Source of the DNA: Chloracidobacterium sp. | Lineage (GTDB): Bacteria; Acidobacteriota; Blastocatellia; Pyrinomonadales; Pyrinomonadaceae | NCBI GenBank assembly: GCA_015075585.1 | Contig: JABTUB010000002.1 | Span: 1 to 64,000, forward strand | Direction: 5' to 3' | DNA: 64,000 nucleotides | Shown here: positions 54,122-62,058 of the stretch, in pieces | How the letters are laid out: every line of letters starts with the position of its first letter | Position numbering within the stretch: position 1 is the stretch's first letter | Made by a program: the position numbers and the translations under genes | Notes under the pieces: generated by a model | Seen by the model: only the letters and a program-made list of their open reading frames with translations | Told to the model about the DNA's origin: nothing | Database searches by the model: none

Positions 54122-55090
54122 TCAGCGGTTCCGCTTCACTGCGTGGCCCATCTTGTCTGAAAGGTCGTAGATCGTGCGCAGCGGCATTATATTGAATAGC
54201 TTGTAGTTGCCGACCGCAGCCAACCCGGCCGAAGCGATGCAGCCGCACTTCGAACAGTCGGGATCTCCGCCGAATTGACATGGCTTTACACGCGTTTTGA
54301 GATCTGCCGTGAGATTCAGCGTAGTTCTCGAAAAGATGCATTCGTCGGGCGAATTCGGCGGCCGCCTGTAACCTTCTGCGATCAGATCTGAGAAGACAAG
54401 CTTCGGGTAACTTTCACGAAGCCGAAGAAACTCGACGATCATTTTCTCCTTCAGTTCATCGCCCAATATCTCGGCATCATGCGCACCCATCTGCGGCGTA
54501 AAAAAGCTGATCCATATATGCCGCACTTCCGGCTGCTGCGACCAAAAACTCACGAATTCCTCGTAATAGCCTTCCCGCATCGCAGTTTGTGATGTTACCG
54601 TGCAGTGAACGGTTATCGAAGCATCTTTGATATTGCGCAATATACGCTCGTATGTCGCGGGCTTTCGGCGGGCATCGTGTTCGGGCTGCAGTCCGTCGAT
54701 CGAGACCACGAGGTAGAGGCCGCCGATCTTTGCCCATTCCTTCGGTATTTCGCGCACCGCACTTGTTACTACTTGAACGGCGATACCGCGTTCGGACAGT
54801 TGCGGCAGAAGTGTGTTAAGTTCACGGAATCGAACAAGCGGTTCGCCGCCGACGATCGAAAGATGAAGCGGTTTATGGTGATCGACAAGATCAAGGACGC
54901 CGTCGATGAGGCTCTCGCCCTTTAGGTCGGAAAGTTCACGAAGAGGGCCCGCACCGTTAAGATGTTCCGGTTCATACGCGTAACAGCCCGGACAACGCAG
55001 CGGGCACTCGCGGGTTATTTCGATCGAAAGCGACGGATATTTGCCGGATAGAATTTTTCCCCAAGCCTTGACGACATCTAGTTTATTCAG
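54122..55090 (-). CDS. Radical SAM protein, apparently starting at CTG
   Basis: The frame is open from a stop at 55102 to 54122 and includes the radical SAM cysteines CPLRCPGC within IEITRECPLRCPGCYAYE, about residues 28-40. The core TIM-barrel text follows: HLSIVGGEPLVRF, GLYLVVSIDGLQ. A C-terminal cysteine group (CQFGGDPDCSKCGC, about 280-295) suggests an auxiliary cluster. No ATG, GTG or TTG lies upstream of the CxxxCxxC motif in this frame. CTG at 55090, preceded by AGGAGGG, gives a start NKLDVVKAWGKIL and a 322-residue protein. A GTG at 54757 would lose the cluster motif. Substrate unknown. Confidence 0.85.
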   Translation of the reverse strand: MNKLDVVKAWGKILSGKYPSLSIEITRECPLRCPGCYAYEPEHLNGAGPLRELSDLKGESLIDGVLDLVDHHKPLHLSIVGGEPLVRFRELNTLLPQLSERGIAVQVVTSAVREIPKEWAKIGGLYLVVSIDGLQPEHDARRKPATYERILRNIKDASITVHCTVTSQTAMREGYYEEFVSFWSQQPEVRHIWISFFTPQMGAHDAEILGDELKEKMIVEFLRLRESYPKLVFSDLIAEGYRRPPNSPDECIFSRTTLNLTADLKTRVKPCQFGGDPDCSKCGCIASAGLAAVGNYKLFNIMPLRTIYDLSDKMGHAVKRNR

Positions 55091-55301
55091 AGACCCTCCT
55101 CAGCTTGGATAGTTCGGCGACACTTGCGGGAAGTGCACAAATCAATCGGCCGCATATCCAAGGATTATACGGGATGCACGAGACAATGGAAAGGTAGGCA
55201 TACGGCAAGGCCGCCGCGTGAGTCGTTTAGCAATGCAGACCGTAGAAAAATGTGCCAATCAATTTCTAAAATGTTAAGATTTCACGAGAGAATCACGTAA
55301 A

Positions 55302-55463
55302 ATGCCCGACAATACGGCGAACGACATCAGTATCCTTCTCAACGCGGCCGGCGATGGGAGCAATTCGGCCGGGGACGCGATGCCAAAGCCCGTTCATTTC
55401 AGCCGCTGCCCGCGAGCGGCGGATGTGTTGAATGAACGTTCCGATCATACGCTGCCGTTCTGA
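55302..55463 (+). CDS. Small ORF before the CNNM gene, perhaps a sigma-factor-like remnant
   Basis: A 53-codon frame (ATG at 55302, TGA at 55461) ends two bases before the ATG at 55466. The start, NDISILLNAAGDGSNSAGD, resembles the first residues of some ECF-type sigma factors; the rest does not. It may be a translated leader, a fragment of a lost gene, or chance. The rest of 55103-55465 holds no other feature I can support. Confidence 0.3.
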   Translation: MPDNTANDISILLNAAGDGSNSAGDAMPKPVHFSRCPRAADVLNERSDHTLPF

Positions 55464-55465
55464 CT

Positions 55466-56776
55466 ATGGAGATCGAACTACTATTTGCCGGCATCCTGCT
55501 GATCATGTTGGTCTTTCTCTCGACCGTAGATATCGCATTCTCGCATCTCTCGGATGTCGGACTGCGGCGGCTGTCGTTTGATGAGGACTCGGCCGATCAC
55601 AATAAGGCAGCCGTGTTCCTGCGCGAAGTGCTGGAGAATCGTTCTCAATTCCGCTTCCTTATCTCATCCGCAAACCAGGTCGTGCTGATGGCGTTTGCGA
55701 TACTTATCACCCACATCCTGATCCGCGTCACCGAGCGCGAAACTCTGATATTCGCCGCTGCGATCGCCGCCGTGCTGCTGGTTGCAATAGTTTTCCGGCA
55801 GATCGTTCCGCGTATGATACTTAGAAGCTCGCCGGAAAAGAGGATCGTGATGCTGATCCCGATCGTCCGGCCGCTTTATAGCTTTTTGTCCTTATTCGTG
55901 AGGCCGTTCATATCGTACCAAAGTTCGCGTGAGACACGCCTTGATACAACGACCACGCCCGACACGTTCGATGAACGCGACGACGAGAATAACTCTGACG
56001 ACCTGCAGGCTCTGATCGAGGTCGGCGAGGCCGAGGGCATAATCGAGAAAGAAGAGCGTGTGATGATCGAAACGATGGTCGAATTCAGCGAGACACGCGC
56101 GGGCGAGATCATGACGCCGCGAACCGAGATCGTAGCCGTTCCGATCGGAACGCTGATAAAGAATGCACGCGACATGATGATCGAAGAGCGCGTGTCGCGT
56201 CTGCCGGTCTATGGCGGTAGCATCGACAATATCGAGGGCATCCTGTACGTGCGCGACCTTCTTGCGGCCCTTGCCACCGGGCGTAAAGAACACACTGTCG
56301 AGACGATAATGCGTGACGCCTACCTCGTACCCGAGACAAAAACTGCAAGCGAGCTCCTTAAGTCAATGCAGCGTGAACACGTCCAGATCGCAGTCGTGAT
56401 CGATGAATACGGCGGCGTCGCGGGCCTGATCACGGTGGAGGATCTCATTGAAGAGATCGTCGGCGAGATCGAAGATGAGGACATTGAACAGGATGAGGTC
56501 GTCGAGATACGCGAACTCGATAACGGCTGTTACGATGTGCTCGGGTCAACAGAGGTCGAGCGCGTCGAGGAGCTTTTTGACCTTGAACTCGAGGGCGACG
56601 ACTATACGACCATTGCCGGCCTTGTCGTTACCGAGGCAGGTTATGTACCGAAGGTCGGCGAAAGGCTAAGCGTCAAGGGGCTAGACGTCGAGATACTGGA
56701 AGCGGACGAAAAGCGGCTAACGCTTCTCCGCCTTTGCCATTCATCGCCCGAAGATGAAGGATCGGCCGGCGGCTAG
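55466..56776 (+). CDS. CNNM/CorC-type protein (DUF21, CBS pair, transporter-associated domain)
   Basis: The 436 residues comprise a DUF21-type membrane region (1-150, three to four helices: [22 protein letters not shown]), a CBS pair (about 200-330: [65 protein letters not shown]) and a CorC_HlyC domain (about 345-430: [33 protein letters not shown]). Relatives take part in magnesium or cobalt homeostasis, and older annotations say hemolysin. It shares a strand with the biotin carrier gene 43 bases on. Confidence 0.9.
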   Translation: MEIELLFAGILLIMLVFLSTVDIAFSHLSDVGLRRLSFDEDSADHNKAAVFLREVLENRSQFRFLISSANQVVLMAFAILITHILIRVTERETLIFAAAIAAVLLVAIVFRQIVPRMILRSSPEKRIVMLIPIVRPLYSFLSLFVRPFISYQSSRETRLDTTTTPDTFDERDDENNSDDLQALIEVGEAEGIIEKEERVMIETMVEFSETRAGEIMTPRTEIVAVPIGTLIKNARDMMIEERVSRLPVYGGSIDNIEGILYVRDLLAALATGRKEHTVETIMRDAYLVPETKTASELLKSMQREHVQIAVVIDEYGGVAGLITVEDLIEEIVGEIEDEDIEQDEVVEIRELDNGCYDVLGSTEVERVEELFDLELEGDDYTTIAGLVVTEAGYVPKVGERLSVKGLDVEILEADEKRLTLLRLCHSSPEDEGSAGG

Positions 56777-56819
56777 ATCGGCTAATGCTTATTGTCGGTG
56801 CGCCTCTGATATACTCGGA

Positions 56820-57323
56820 ATGTCGAATATGAAACTGCACGCAAATACAGACGATGGCACCGTCGAGATCGAGATCACGCGCGACGGCCGCAGCGTTACC
56901 GCAAAGGTGGATGGTCGTGAATATCAACTCGACGCCTCGCAGCCCGAACGCGGTGTCTATCTGCTGAAGCACGGCAGCAAGGTCTTTCAGGCGGCGGTAA
57001 CATCGGATAGCGGTACGAGCATTGAGATCAACGGCAATAGCTACGATGTCGCGATCCACGATCCGCGAAAACTTCGCAGCAACGCAGGCGATGCGCAACA
57101 GAACGACGGGCGTGCGGAGATCAAGACCGCAATGCCGGGTAAGGTCGTCCGCATCCTTAGATCCTTGAATGAAACTGTCGCGAAAGGCGACGGCCTTATC
57201 GTTGTCGAGGCGATGAAAATGCAGAATGAAATGCGATCGCCAAAGGATGGTATCGTGGCCGCGATAAACACTTCCGAAGGTGAAACGGTCAACGCCGGCG
57301 AAGTTCTGCTTGTGGTCGAGTGA
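56820..57323 (+). CDS. Biotin/lipoyl carrier protein (acyl-CoA carboxylase biotin subunit type)
   Basis: From the ATG at 56820 the protein has 167 residues. Its C-terminal 80 residues are a biotinyl domain with the modification motif VEAMKMQNEM (biotin Lys133) and KTAMPGKVVRILRSLNETVAKGDGL. The N-terminal 85 residues are beta-rich without a known domain. Stand-alone carriers of this form serve propionyl-, methylcrotonyl- or acetyl-CoA carboxylases. With the methylmalonyl-CoA mutase in this window, a propionyl-CoA carboxylase role is the natural guess. An earlier frame start at 56754 overlaps the preceding gene. Confidence 0.85.
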   Translation: MSNMKLHANTDDGTVEIEITRDGRSVTAKVDGREYQLDASQPERGVYLLKHGSKVFQAAVTSDSGTSIEINGNSYDVAIHDPRKLRSNAGDAQQNDGRAEIKTAMPGKVVRILRSLNETVAKGDGLIVVEAMKMQNEMRSPKDGIVAAINTSEGETVNAGEVLLVVE

Positions 57324-58148
57324 TCATAACTTTGTCCCGCAGTACTTGCAATGAACAGCGTCCATATCATGCCCTTCGGCGTGGCACTCGGCACAGAGTT
57401 GCGTAGAAGCAGATTTTGACGCTTTGATCAATTCCCTTGTGAAAATGCCGGTCGGCACCGCAATTATTCCGTAGCCCATCACCATCACGATCGACGCAAG
57501 AAATTTCCCGAGCAGCGTTTGCGGTGAAAGGTCGCCGTAGCCGACGGTCGTCAGCGTTACGACCGCCCAATACACGCTTGTCGGCAGATCGACAAAGCCA
57601 TGCTCCTCGCCCTCGACTACATACATCAGCGAGCCGACCACAATTGCGATCGAAAGTATCGCAACGACAAAGACGCTTATCTTATGCTTGCTCGTCCTGA
57701 GTGCGGCAACGATAACGCGGCTCTCCGATACATACTTGGAAAGTTTGAGAACGCGAAAGATCCGCAGCAGCCTTAAAACGCGGATCGTGAGCAGATACTG
57801 GGTTCCCGGAACAAAAAGGCTGATATAGCTCGGTAATATCGCAAGAAGATCAACAAGGCCGTAGAAGCTGAACACATATCGAAACGGGCGCCTCGACGAG
57901 ATCAAACGAAGAACGTATTCGATCGAGAAGAGTACAGTGAGTATCCATTCGATGATGTGCAGTTCATCGAGATAGACATCGCGAATACTTCTTACGCTTT
58001 CCAGAAAAACCGCAACGAGGCTAATGAGGATAAGCGCTATTACGGTGATGTCGAAAAAGCGGCCCGCCGGCGTCTCGGCCTCGAAAACTATCTCATACAA
58101 ACGCTCTCTTAAGCGAGAACCTACATACGCTTCTTTCTCATTCTGCAC
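57324..58148 (-). CDS. Voltage-gated-like potassium channel with C-terminal zinc ribbon
   Basis: The 274 residues show six membrane segments. The fourth carries regular arginines, TIRVLRLLRIFRVLKLSKYV, as in voltage sensors. The selectivity filter TVGYGD lies in the pore loop (VTLTTVGYGDLSPQT), followed by S6. After the pore, CAECHAEGHDMDAVHCKYCG (residues about 252-271) has two Cys-x2-Cys knuckles, a small cytoplasmic zinc ribbon not usual in this family. Its stop is the base after the biotin carrier stop, so the two genes converge tightly. Confidence 0.88.
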   Translation of the reverse strand: MQNEKEAYVGSRLRERLYEIVFEAETPAGRFFDITVIALILISLVAVFLESVRSIRDVYLDELHIIEWILTVLFSIEYVLRLISSRRPFRYVFSFYGLVDLLAILPSYISLFVPGTQYLLTIRVLRLLRIFRVLKLSKYVSESRVIVAALRTSKHKISVFVVAILSIAIVVGSLMYVVEGEEHGFVDLPTSVYWAVVTLTTVGYGDLSPQTLLGKFLASIVMVMGYGIIAVPTGIFTRELIKASKSASTQLCAECHAEGHDMDAVHCKYCGTKL

Positions 58149-58195
58149 CTAAATATTAAACAATACTTTGCGGCACTTCGCACATTTGCCTCAAC

Positions 58196-59050
58196 TTAAC
58201 CTTCAAAAAGAGGCCGCAGCGGCGAGGCGGCGATTCGTACGAGGTCGCGAAATGCGTCAAATGAAAGCGCCTGCTGAGCATCTGACACAGATTCGTCCGG
58301 CCGCGGATGCACCTCGACGACAACGCCGTCCGCTCCGATAGCAAGTGCGGCTCTGGCACACTGCGGAATAAGGCTTCGTCTTCCTGTAGCGTGCGACGGA
58401 TCGACAATGACGGGCAAATGCGTCAGCTCCTTTGCATACGCGGCACCTGCGAGGTCAAGCGTATTACGCAACGAATTGTCAAAACTCTTGATGCCGCGTT
58501 CACATAGTACGACGTTCTCATTACCGCCGTGCAGCAAATATTCCGCCGCTGAGAGCCATTCCTTGATCGTTGCCGAAGGGCCGCGTTTCAGCAGGATCGG
58601 CTTTCCTGTGTCGGCGAGACGCTTCAGGAGAGCGAAATTCTGCATATTACGGGCACCGACCTGCAGCATTTCGGCATGATCGCAGATGACATCGACATCC
58701 GCTTCACTCATAACCTCAGTAACGACAGGCATCCGGGCAGCGTCTGCGGCGCGCCTTAGAAGCTTCAGGCCTTCGACCCCAAGCCCTTGAAAATCGTACG
58801 GCGATGTTCGCGGCTTGTACGCGCCGCCGCGCAATATGCTTGCACCATGCCGCTTTACGCTAAGCGCCGTTTCGGTGATCTGCCGGCTGTCCTCGACCGA
58901 ACAAGGGCCTGCGATCACGACCGCTTCGCTTCCGCCGATCGGCACATCGCCTACCATCACCACCGTCGTCGCACGCCGCCGCGCCGTCGCCTTTGGCAAA
59001 CCCTTGATCCTCGGCTGACCGATCACATCAATTATCCCTATATCGTGCAT
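58196..59050 (-). CDS. 3-deoxy-7-phosphoheptulonate synthase (DAHP synthase, AroF-I beta type)
   Basis: It joins phosphoenolpyruvate and erythrose-4-phosphate, the entry step of aromatic amino acid synthesis. The 284 residues match the AroF-beta/KDO8P-like class: [110 protein letters not shown]. No ACT or chorismate mutase domain is fused. Its start overlaps the pheA stop by one base and it is the third gene of the attenuated operon, so it shares control with Phe/Tyr synthesis. Confidence 0.94.
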   Translation of the reverse strand: MHDIGIIDVIGQPRIKGLPKATARRRATTVVMVGDVPIGGSEAVVIAGPCSVEDSRQITETALSVKRHGASILRGGAYKPRTSPYDFQGLGVEGLKLLRRAADAARMPVVTEVMSEADVDVICDHAEMLQVGARNMQNFALLKRLADTGKPILLKRGPSATIKEWLSAAEYLLHGGNENVVLCERGIKSFDNSLRNTLDLAGAAYAKELTHLPVIVDPSHATGRRSLIPQCARAALAIGADGVVVEVHPRPDESVSDAQQALSFDAFRDLVRIAASPLRPLFEG

Positions 59051-59604
59051 TACCCTTTCCTCCCGATCCTGACTGCTGTAAAAGTTGTTATATTGTTCGC
59101 CTCATCAGCGATGCCCCGAAGTATCACCTTCGCTCCGTAAAGCTCTGCGGCTCGTTCGCTGCCTATGGCTGCTTGTAATTGCGACCCTTCTTCAACGATC
59201 GCCCGTATGCTCGTAGCCGTATCCGGGCTTGCGACCGGCGTCAGATGCGGGTTCGCCTCGAAAAATCTCGAACACTGATCGAGAGCCGCCCAATGCGAAC
59301 GCACTATCTTGAGACTGCTCACATCGATCAGCTCGGCTGCTGCCAATACATGTTCTATCTGTATGTCGATCTCATCCGACCTTTCTGTGGTATGCGTCAA
59401 TAACAGCCCTGCAACCGTTCCTATTTCGCCGATGATCGAATTTCGCACCGGCAGCACCGCATACTCTGCTACGCCATCCGTAAGCGCATCGAATACATCA
59501 CCAAAAGTACGGCATTCGATCAGCTCCGCGCCCGAGCCGAACAACTCCAGTGCGGCCGCATCACTGTATGAACCGCGAATGCCCTGTATCGCAACCGACG
59601 TCAT
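59050..59604 (-). CDS. pheA: Prephenate dehydratase, catalytic domain only
   Basis: It converts prephenate to phenylpyruvate on the Phe branch. The 184 residues cover the periplasmic-binding-like catalytic domain ([39 protein letters not shown]). The C-terminal ACT domain that binds Phe is missing, so feedback control may be absent at protein level. In the catalytic Thr-Arg-Phe motif, the sequence here is NNITTFTAV, with Thr in place of Arg. This is an odd change that could affect activity. It overlaps aroQ by four bases and the DAHP synthase gene by one. Confidence 0.85.
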   Translation of the reverse strand: MTSVAIQGIRGSYSDAAALELFGSGAELIECRTFGDVFDALTDGVAEYAVLPVRNSIIGEIGTVAGLLLTHTTERSDEIDIQIEHVLAAAELIDVSSLKIVRSHWAALDQCSRFFEANPHLTPVASPDTATSIRAIVEEGSQLQAAIGSERAAELYGAKVILRGIADEANNITTFTAVRIGRKG

Positions 59605-59894
59605 ACCGCGGCTCCTGCATCAAGCTGCTCAGCACACACGTCGCTTTGAAGCCGGCGGGACTCCGCCAAGATCATCACCATCATCGAGCGGATCGCCGAC
59701 TCTGAAAGCCGGCCGTTCGAGCGTCTGACCGCGAGGCTTATGACCTCATCCTCGCGGGCTCCGTCCGCGACAGCCAGTCCGGCAGCCGCCTTCAGGCCTC
59801 CGATCTCTTTGGCGATCGCAAAGCGCCGAGCGAGCAGCTCAACGATCTCAGCATCGATCCGATCGATCTCGTTCCTTTTGTCATTGATATTCAT
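59601..59894 (-). CDS. aroQ: Chorismate mutase, AroQ type
   Basis: It rearranges chorismate to prephenate. The 97 residues form the three-helix AroQ domain: RNEIDRIDAEIVELLARRFAIAKEIGGLK, given in outline, with the active-site Arg, Lys and Glu pattern (RIDAEIVELLARR, KEIGGLK, AREDEVISLAVRR). It is a stand-alone mutase, whereas in enterobacteria it is fused to prephenate dehydratase. Its ATG follows directly on the U-tract of the terminator at 59892-59931, so its initiation region is part of the attenuator. Confidence 0.92.
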   Translation of the reverse strand: MNINDKRNEIDRIDAEIVELLARRFAIAKEIGGLKAAAGLAVADGAREDEVISLAVRRSNGRLSESAIRSMMVMILAESRRLQSDVCAEQLDAGAAV

Positions 59895-59931
59895 AAAAAC
59901 AAAAAGGCCGCGATGCTGGATCGCGGCCTTT
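59892..59931 (-). terminator. Attenuator terminator upstream of aroQ
   Basis: On the minus strand AAAGGCCGCGAT (59931-59920) pairs with ATCGCGGCCTTT (59914-59903), a 12-base stem with loop CCAGC, followed by TTGTTTTT. No complete gene precedes it on this strand other than the leader peptide, so it can only regulate the operon. The first arm can also pair with GCGGCT (59982-59977) in the leader. Confidence 0.85.
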
Positions 59932-59952
59932 GGTCGAACTTGTTGCTATCGT

Positions 59953-60033
59953 TATCCGATGCGAACACAAACCTCAGCCGCTTTACCGCTAAAGTAAAAG
60001 TAAAAGCTGAAGTTGTTAAAGCTCTTTCGCATT
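59953..60033 (-). CDS. Phe/Tyr-rich leader peptide of the aroQ-pheA-DAHP synthase operon
   Basis: A 26-codon frame (ATG 60033, TAA 59953) lies between the promoter and the terminator. Residues 5-14 read FNNFSFYFYF: five Phe and two Tyr in ten codons. It fits the role of pheL-type leaders, where a ribosome stalls at Phe (or Tyr) codons when charged tRNA is scarce. The last stalled codon is about ten bases before the segment that could form an antiterminator. No strong ribosome-binding site is seen (CCAGATA before the ATG). The peptide is too short for usual gene finders. Confidence 0.8.
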
Positions 60034-60047
60034 ATCTGGATGAACGC

Positions 60048-60063
60048 TGCGTCGAAACGCAGT
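60048..60063 (-). promoter_or_regulatory. 5'-end hairpin of the attenuator leader
   Basis: CTGCG and CGCAG pair around TTTCGA right at the predicted transcript start. It could stabilise the RNA or act as a pause hairpin. Confidence 0.45.
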
Positions 60064-60067
60064 GTTA

Positions 60068-60097
60068 GAATAGCCAGCTGTACTAAGAATTGTCAAG
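60068..60097 (-). promoter_or_regulatory. Promoter of the aroQ operon
   Basis: On the minus strand TTGACA (60097-60092) and TATTCT (60073-60068) are 18 bases apart, starting 31 bases after the mutL stop. Transcription would begin near 60061, about 28 bases before the leader ATG. Confidence 0.8.
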
Positions 60098-60127
60098 CCA
60101 TTTTCCGACGGGGCCTAATCTTTTTTG

Positions 60128-62056
60128 TTATGTCCTTTGAAAACCGCGCTCTATATCTTTCAGCGACAGCCGCAGGATCACCGGCCGGCCGTGCGGGCAT
60201 GTTGTCGGCGATGTCGTAACGAGCAGCTTGTCGATGAGCCAGTGCATCTTCTCCGGCGTAAGCTTCATATTGATCTTGACGGCTGCCCTGCAGGCGAGCG
60301 ATGCTGCGATGTCATCGCGAAATGTTGCTTTGGCAGTGCCCCGTTTTTCTGCATCGACCGCTTCGAGTACCTCGGCGAGAAGATTACGCGCCTCCGCAGC
60401 CGGCAGGTCGGTCGGAACGCTCTTGATCGCGACCGTTCTGCCCGACAGCCGCATCGTTTCAAAGCCTAAAGCAGCAAGCTCATCCTCGATCAACTCGAAC
60501 GCCTGTGATTGTGCCGGCGTCAGGTCCATTGTCTCGGGAAGAAGCAGATTTTGCGATTCGATACGACGCTCGTGTTCACTCTGCCGAAACTTATCGAACA
60601 AGATACGCTCGTGCGCAACGTGCTGATCTATCAGCAAAAGCCCTTCGTCGTCCGCCGCGATTATGAAGCTTTCATGAAGTTGCCCAAGCGGTTTGATCTT
60701 TGCGGCAGAGACCTCCGCGGGTTCGGCCGGCTTTACATATCGTTCAGCGGAACCGACCGGCGGCATAACAGGATAACTCGACGGCTCTGTCGAAATTTGC
60801 GGCGGCGCTTGATACGCGGCGTCTTCAGGCTCCGGAAAGTTCGTTTCGCCCCGCTGCGGCCTCTCCTCGATCTTTTGATAGACAGCCTCGTCCAGAACGG
60901 CCTCTGCTTCTGATGAACCGCCCTCTATACTTTCAGCTTGGTATTCATAAGGCATATCGAAGTGCATTGTTTCTTGCACTTCGACAGCAGGCCTTTCGCG
61001 GGCCGACGTTTCCGGTGCTTCGACGGGCTCATCAGTCACCGGCTCCCTGCTTGGAGCCGCAATGCCTCCCGCCGCCAAGGCATCGCGAACGGTCTCTGCA
61101 ACTACCTCCTTGACCGCTTCGGCACGTCGAAAGCGAACCTGCGTCTTCGCGGGATGGACGTTCACATCGATCTCTTCCAAAGGTATCTCAAGAAAAAGGA
61201 ATGCGACCGGATAAAGCCCATGCGGCAGCACCGAACGGTATCCTTCGCCAAGAGCGTCCCCGATGATCTTGTCGCGCACGAACCGCTTGTTTATAAAAAA
61301 GTATTGCGAGTCGCGGGTCGTTCGCCGCTCGCGCGGAGCCGAGATAAAACCGCTGACGCGTGCAACGTACTCACGGCCGCCGCTGACAGGCAGCAGACTT
61401 TCGAGCAATGATGCACCAAAGACTTGAAACGCACGCTCGCGAAGATCCTTTGCCGCTGAGACCCGAAGCACCTCACGGCCATTGTTCGTCAAAGTGAAAG
61501 CGATCTCGGGGTGGGCGAGCGCGTAATGCGTAACGATCGAGGTGAGATGATAGTTCTCGGTCGCCTCGCTCCGCATAAACTTCCGGCGGGCAGGCGTATT
61601 AAAGAAAAGGTCGCGTGCCTCGATCGTCGTACCGCGGTCGCGCGCCGCGTCTTTCACGTCAATGAGCCGGCCGCCTTCGATATTGACGCGCGTCGCAAGC
61701 GTTTCATCATCCCGCTTGGTCAAAAGGTCGAGTTTTGCGACCGAAGCTATCGAAGCAAGGGCCTCACCGCGAAACCCTAAGGTACCGATAGCTGCAAGGT
61801 CGTCGAGCGACCGTATCTTTGATGTTGCATGCCGCTCGAAAGCAAGGATCGCATCGTCACGTTCCATCCCCTCGCCATCATCCGCGACTCTGATAAGCCG
61901 ACGGCCACCCAGCTCAATATCCACTTGGATCCGTGTCGAGCCCGCATCGATCGAGTTCTCGATCATTTCTTTGACAACGGACGCAGGCCGCTCGACCACC
62001 TCACCGGCAGCGATCTGATTTGCAAGATTGTCGGGGAGTACCCTTATTCGACTCAT
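60128..62056 (-). CDS. mutL: DNA mismatch repair protein MutL
   Basis: MutL couples mismatch recognition by MutS to strand removal. The 642 residues have the GHKL ATPase at the N terminus (IAAGEVVERPASVVKEMIENSIDAG, VADDGEGME, GTLGFRGEALASIASVAKL) and a low-complexity linker (about 340-440). A C-terminal dimerisation domain follows: QLHESFIIAADDEGLLLIDQHVAHERILFDKF, ACRAAVKINMKL, CPHGRPVIL. The motif DQHAAHERI appears as DQHVAHERI, and the C-terminal metal-binding endonuclease motif DQHA(x)2E(x)4E is not complete, so nuclease function is uncertain. It begins two bases after bshC ends. Confidence 0.95.
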   Translation of the reverse strand: MSRIRVLPDNLANQIAAGEVVERPASVVKEMIENSIDAGSTRIQVDIELGGRRLIRVADDGEGMERDDAILAFERHATSKIRSLDDLAAIGTLGFRGEALASIASVAKLDLLTKRDDETLATRVNIEGGRLIDVKDAARDRGTTIEARDLFFNTPARRKFMRSEATENYHLTSIVTHYALAHPEIAFTLTNNGREVLRVSAAKDLRERAFQVFGASLLESLLPVSGGREYVARVSGFISAPRERRTTRDSQYFFINKRFVRDKIIGDALGEGYRSVLPHGLYPVAFLFLEIPLEEIDVNVHPAKTQVRFRRAEAVKEVVAETVRDALAAGGIAAPSREPVTDEPVEAPETSARERPAVEVQETMHFDMPYEYQAESIEGGSSEAEAVLDEAVYQKIEERPQRGETNFPEPEDAAYQAPPQISTEPSSYPVMPPVGSAERYVKPAEPAEVSAAKIKPLGQLHESFIIAADDEGLLLIDQHVAHERILFDKFRQSEHERRIESQNLLLPETMDLTPAQSQAFELIEDELAALGFETMRLSGRTVAIKSVPTDLPAAEARNLLAEVLEAVDAEKRGTAKATFRDDIAASLACRAAVKINMKLTPEKMHWLIDKLLVTTSPTTCPHGRPVILRLSLKDIERGFQRT

Positions 62057-62058
62057 AG

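Noticed and set aside
54122..54757. Radical SAM gene taken as a 211-residue protein from GTG at 54757
   Set aside because: That start removes the cluster-binding cysteines, which are present in frame upstream.
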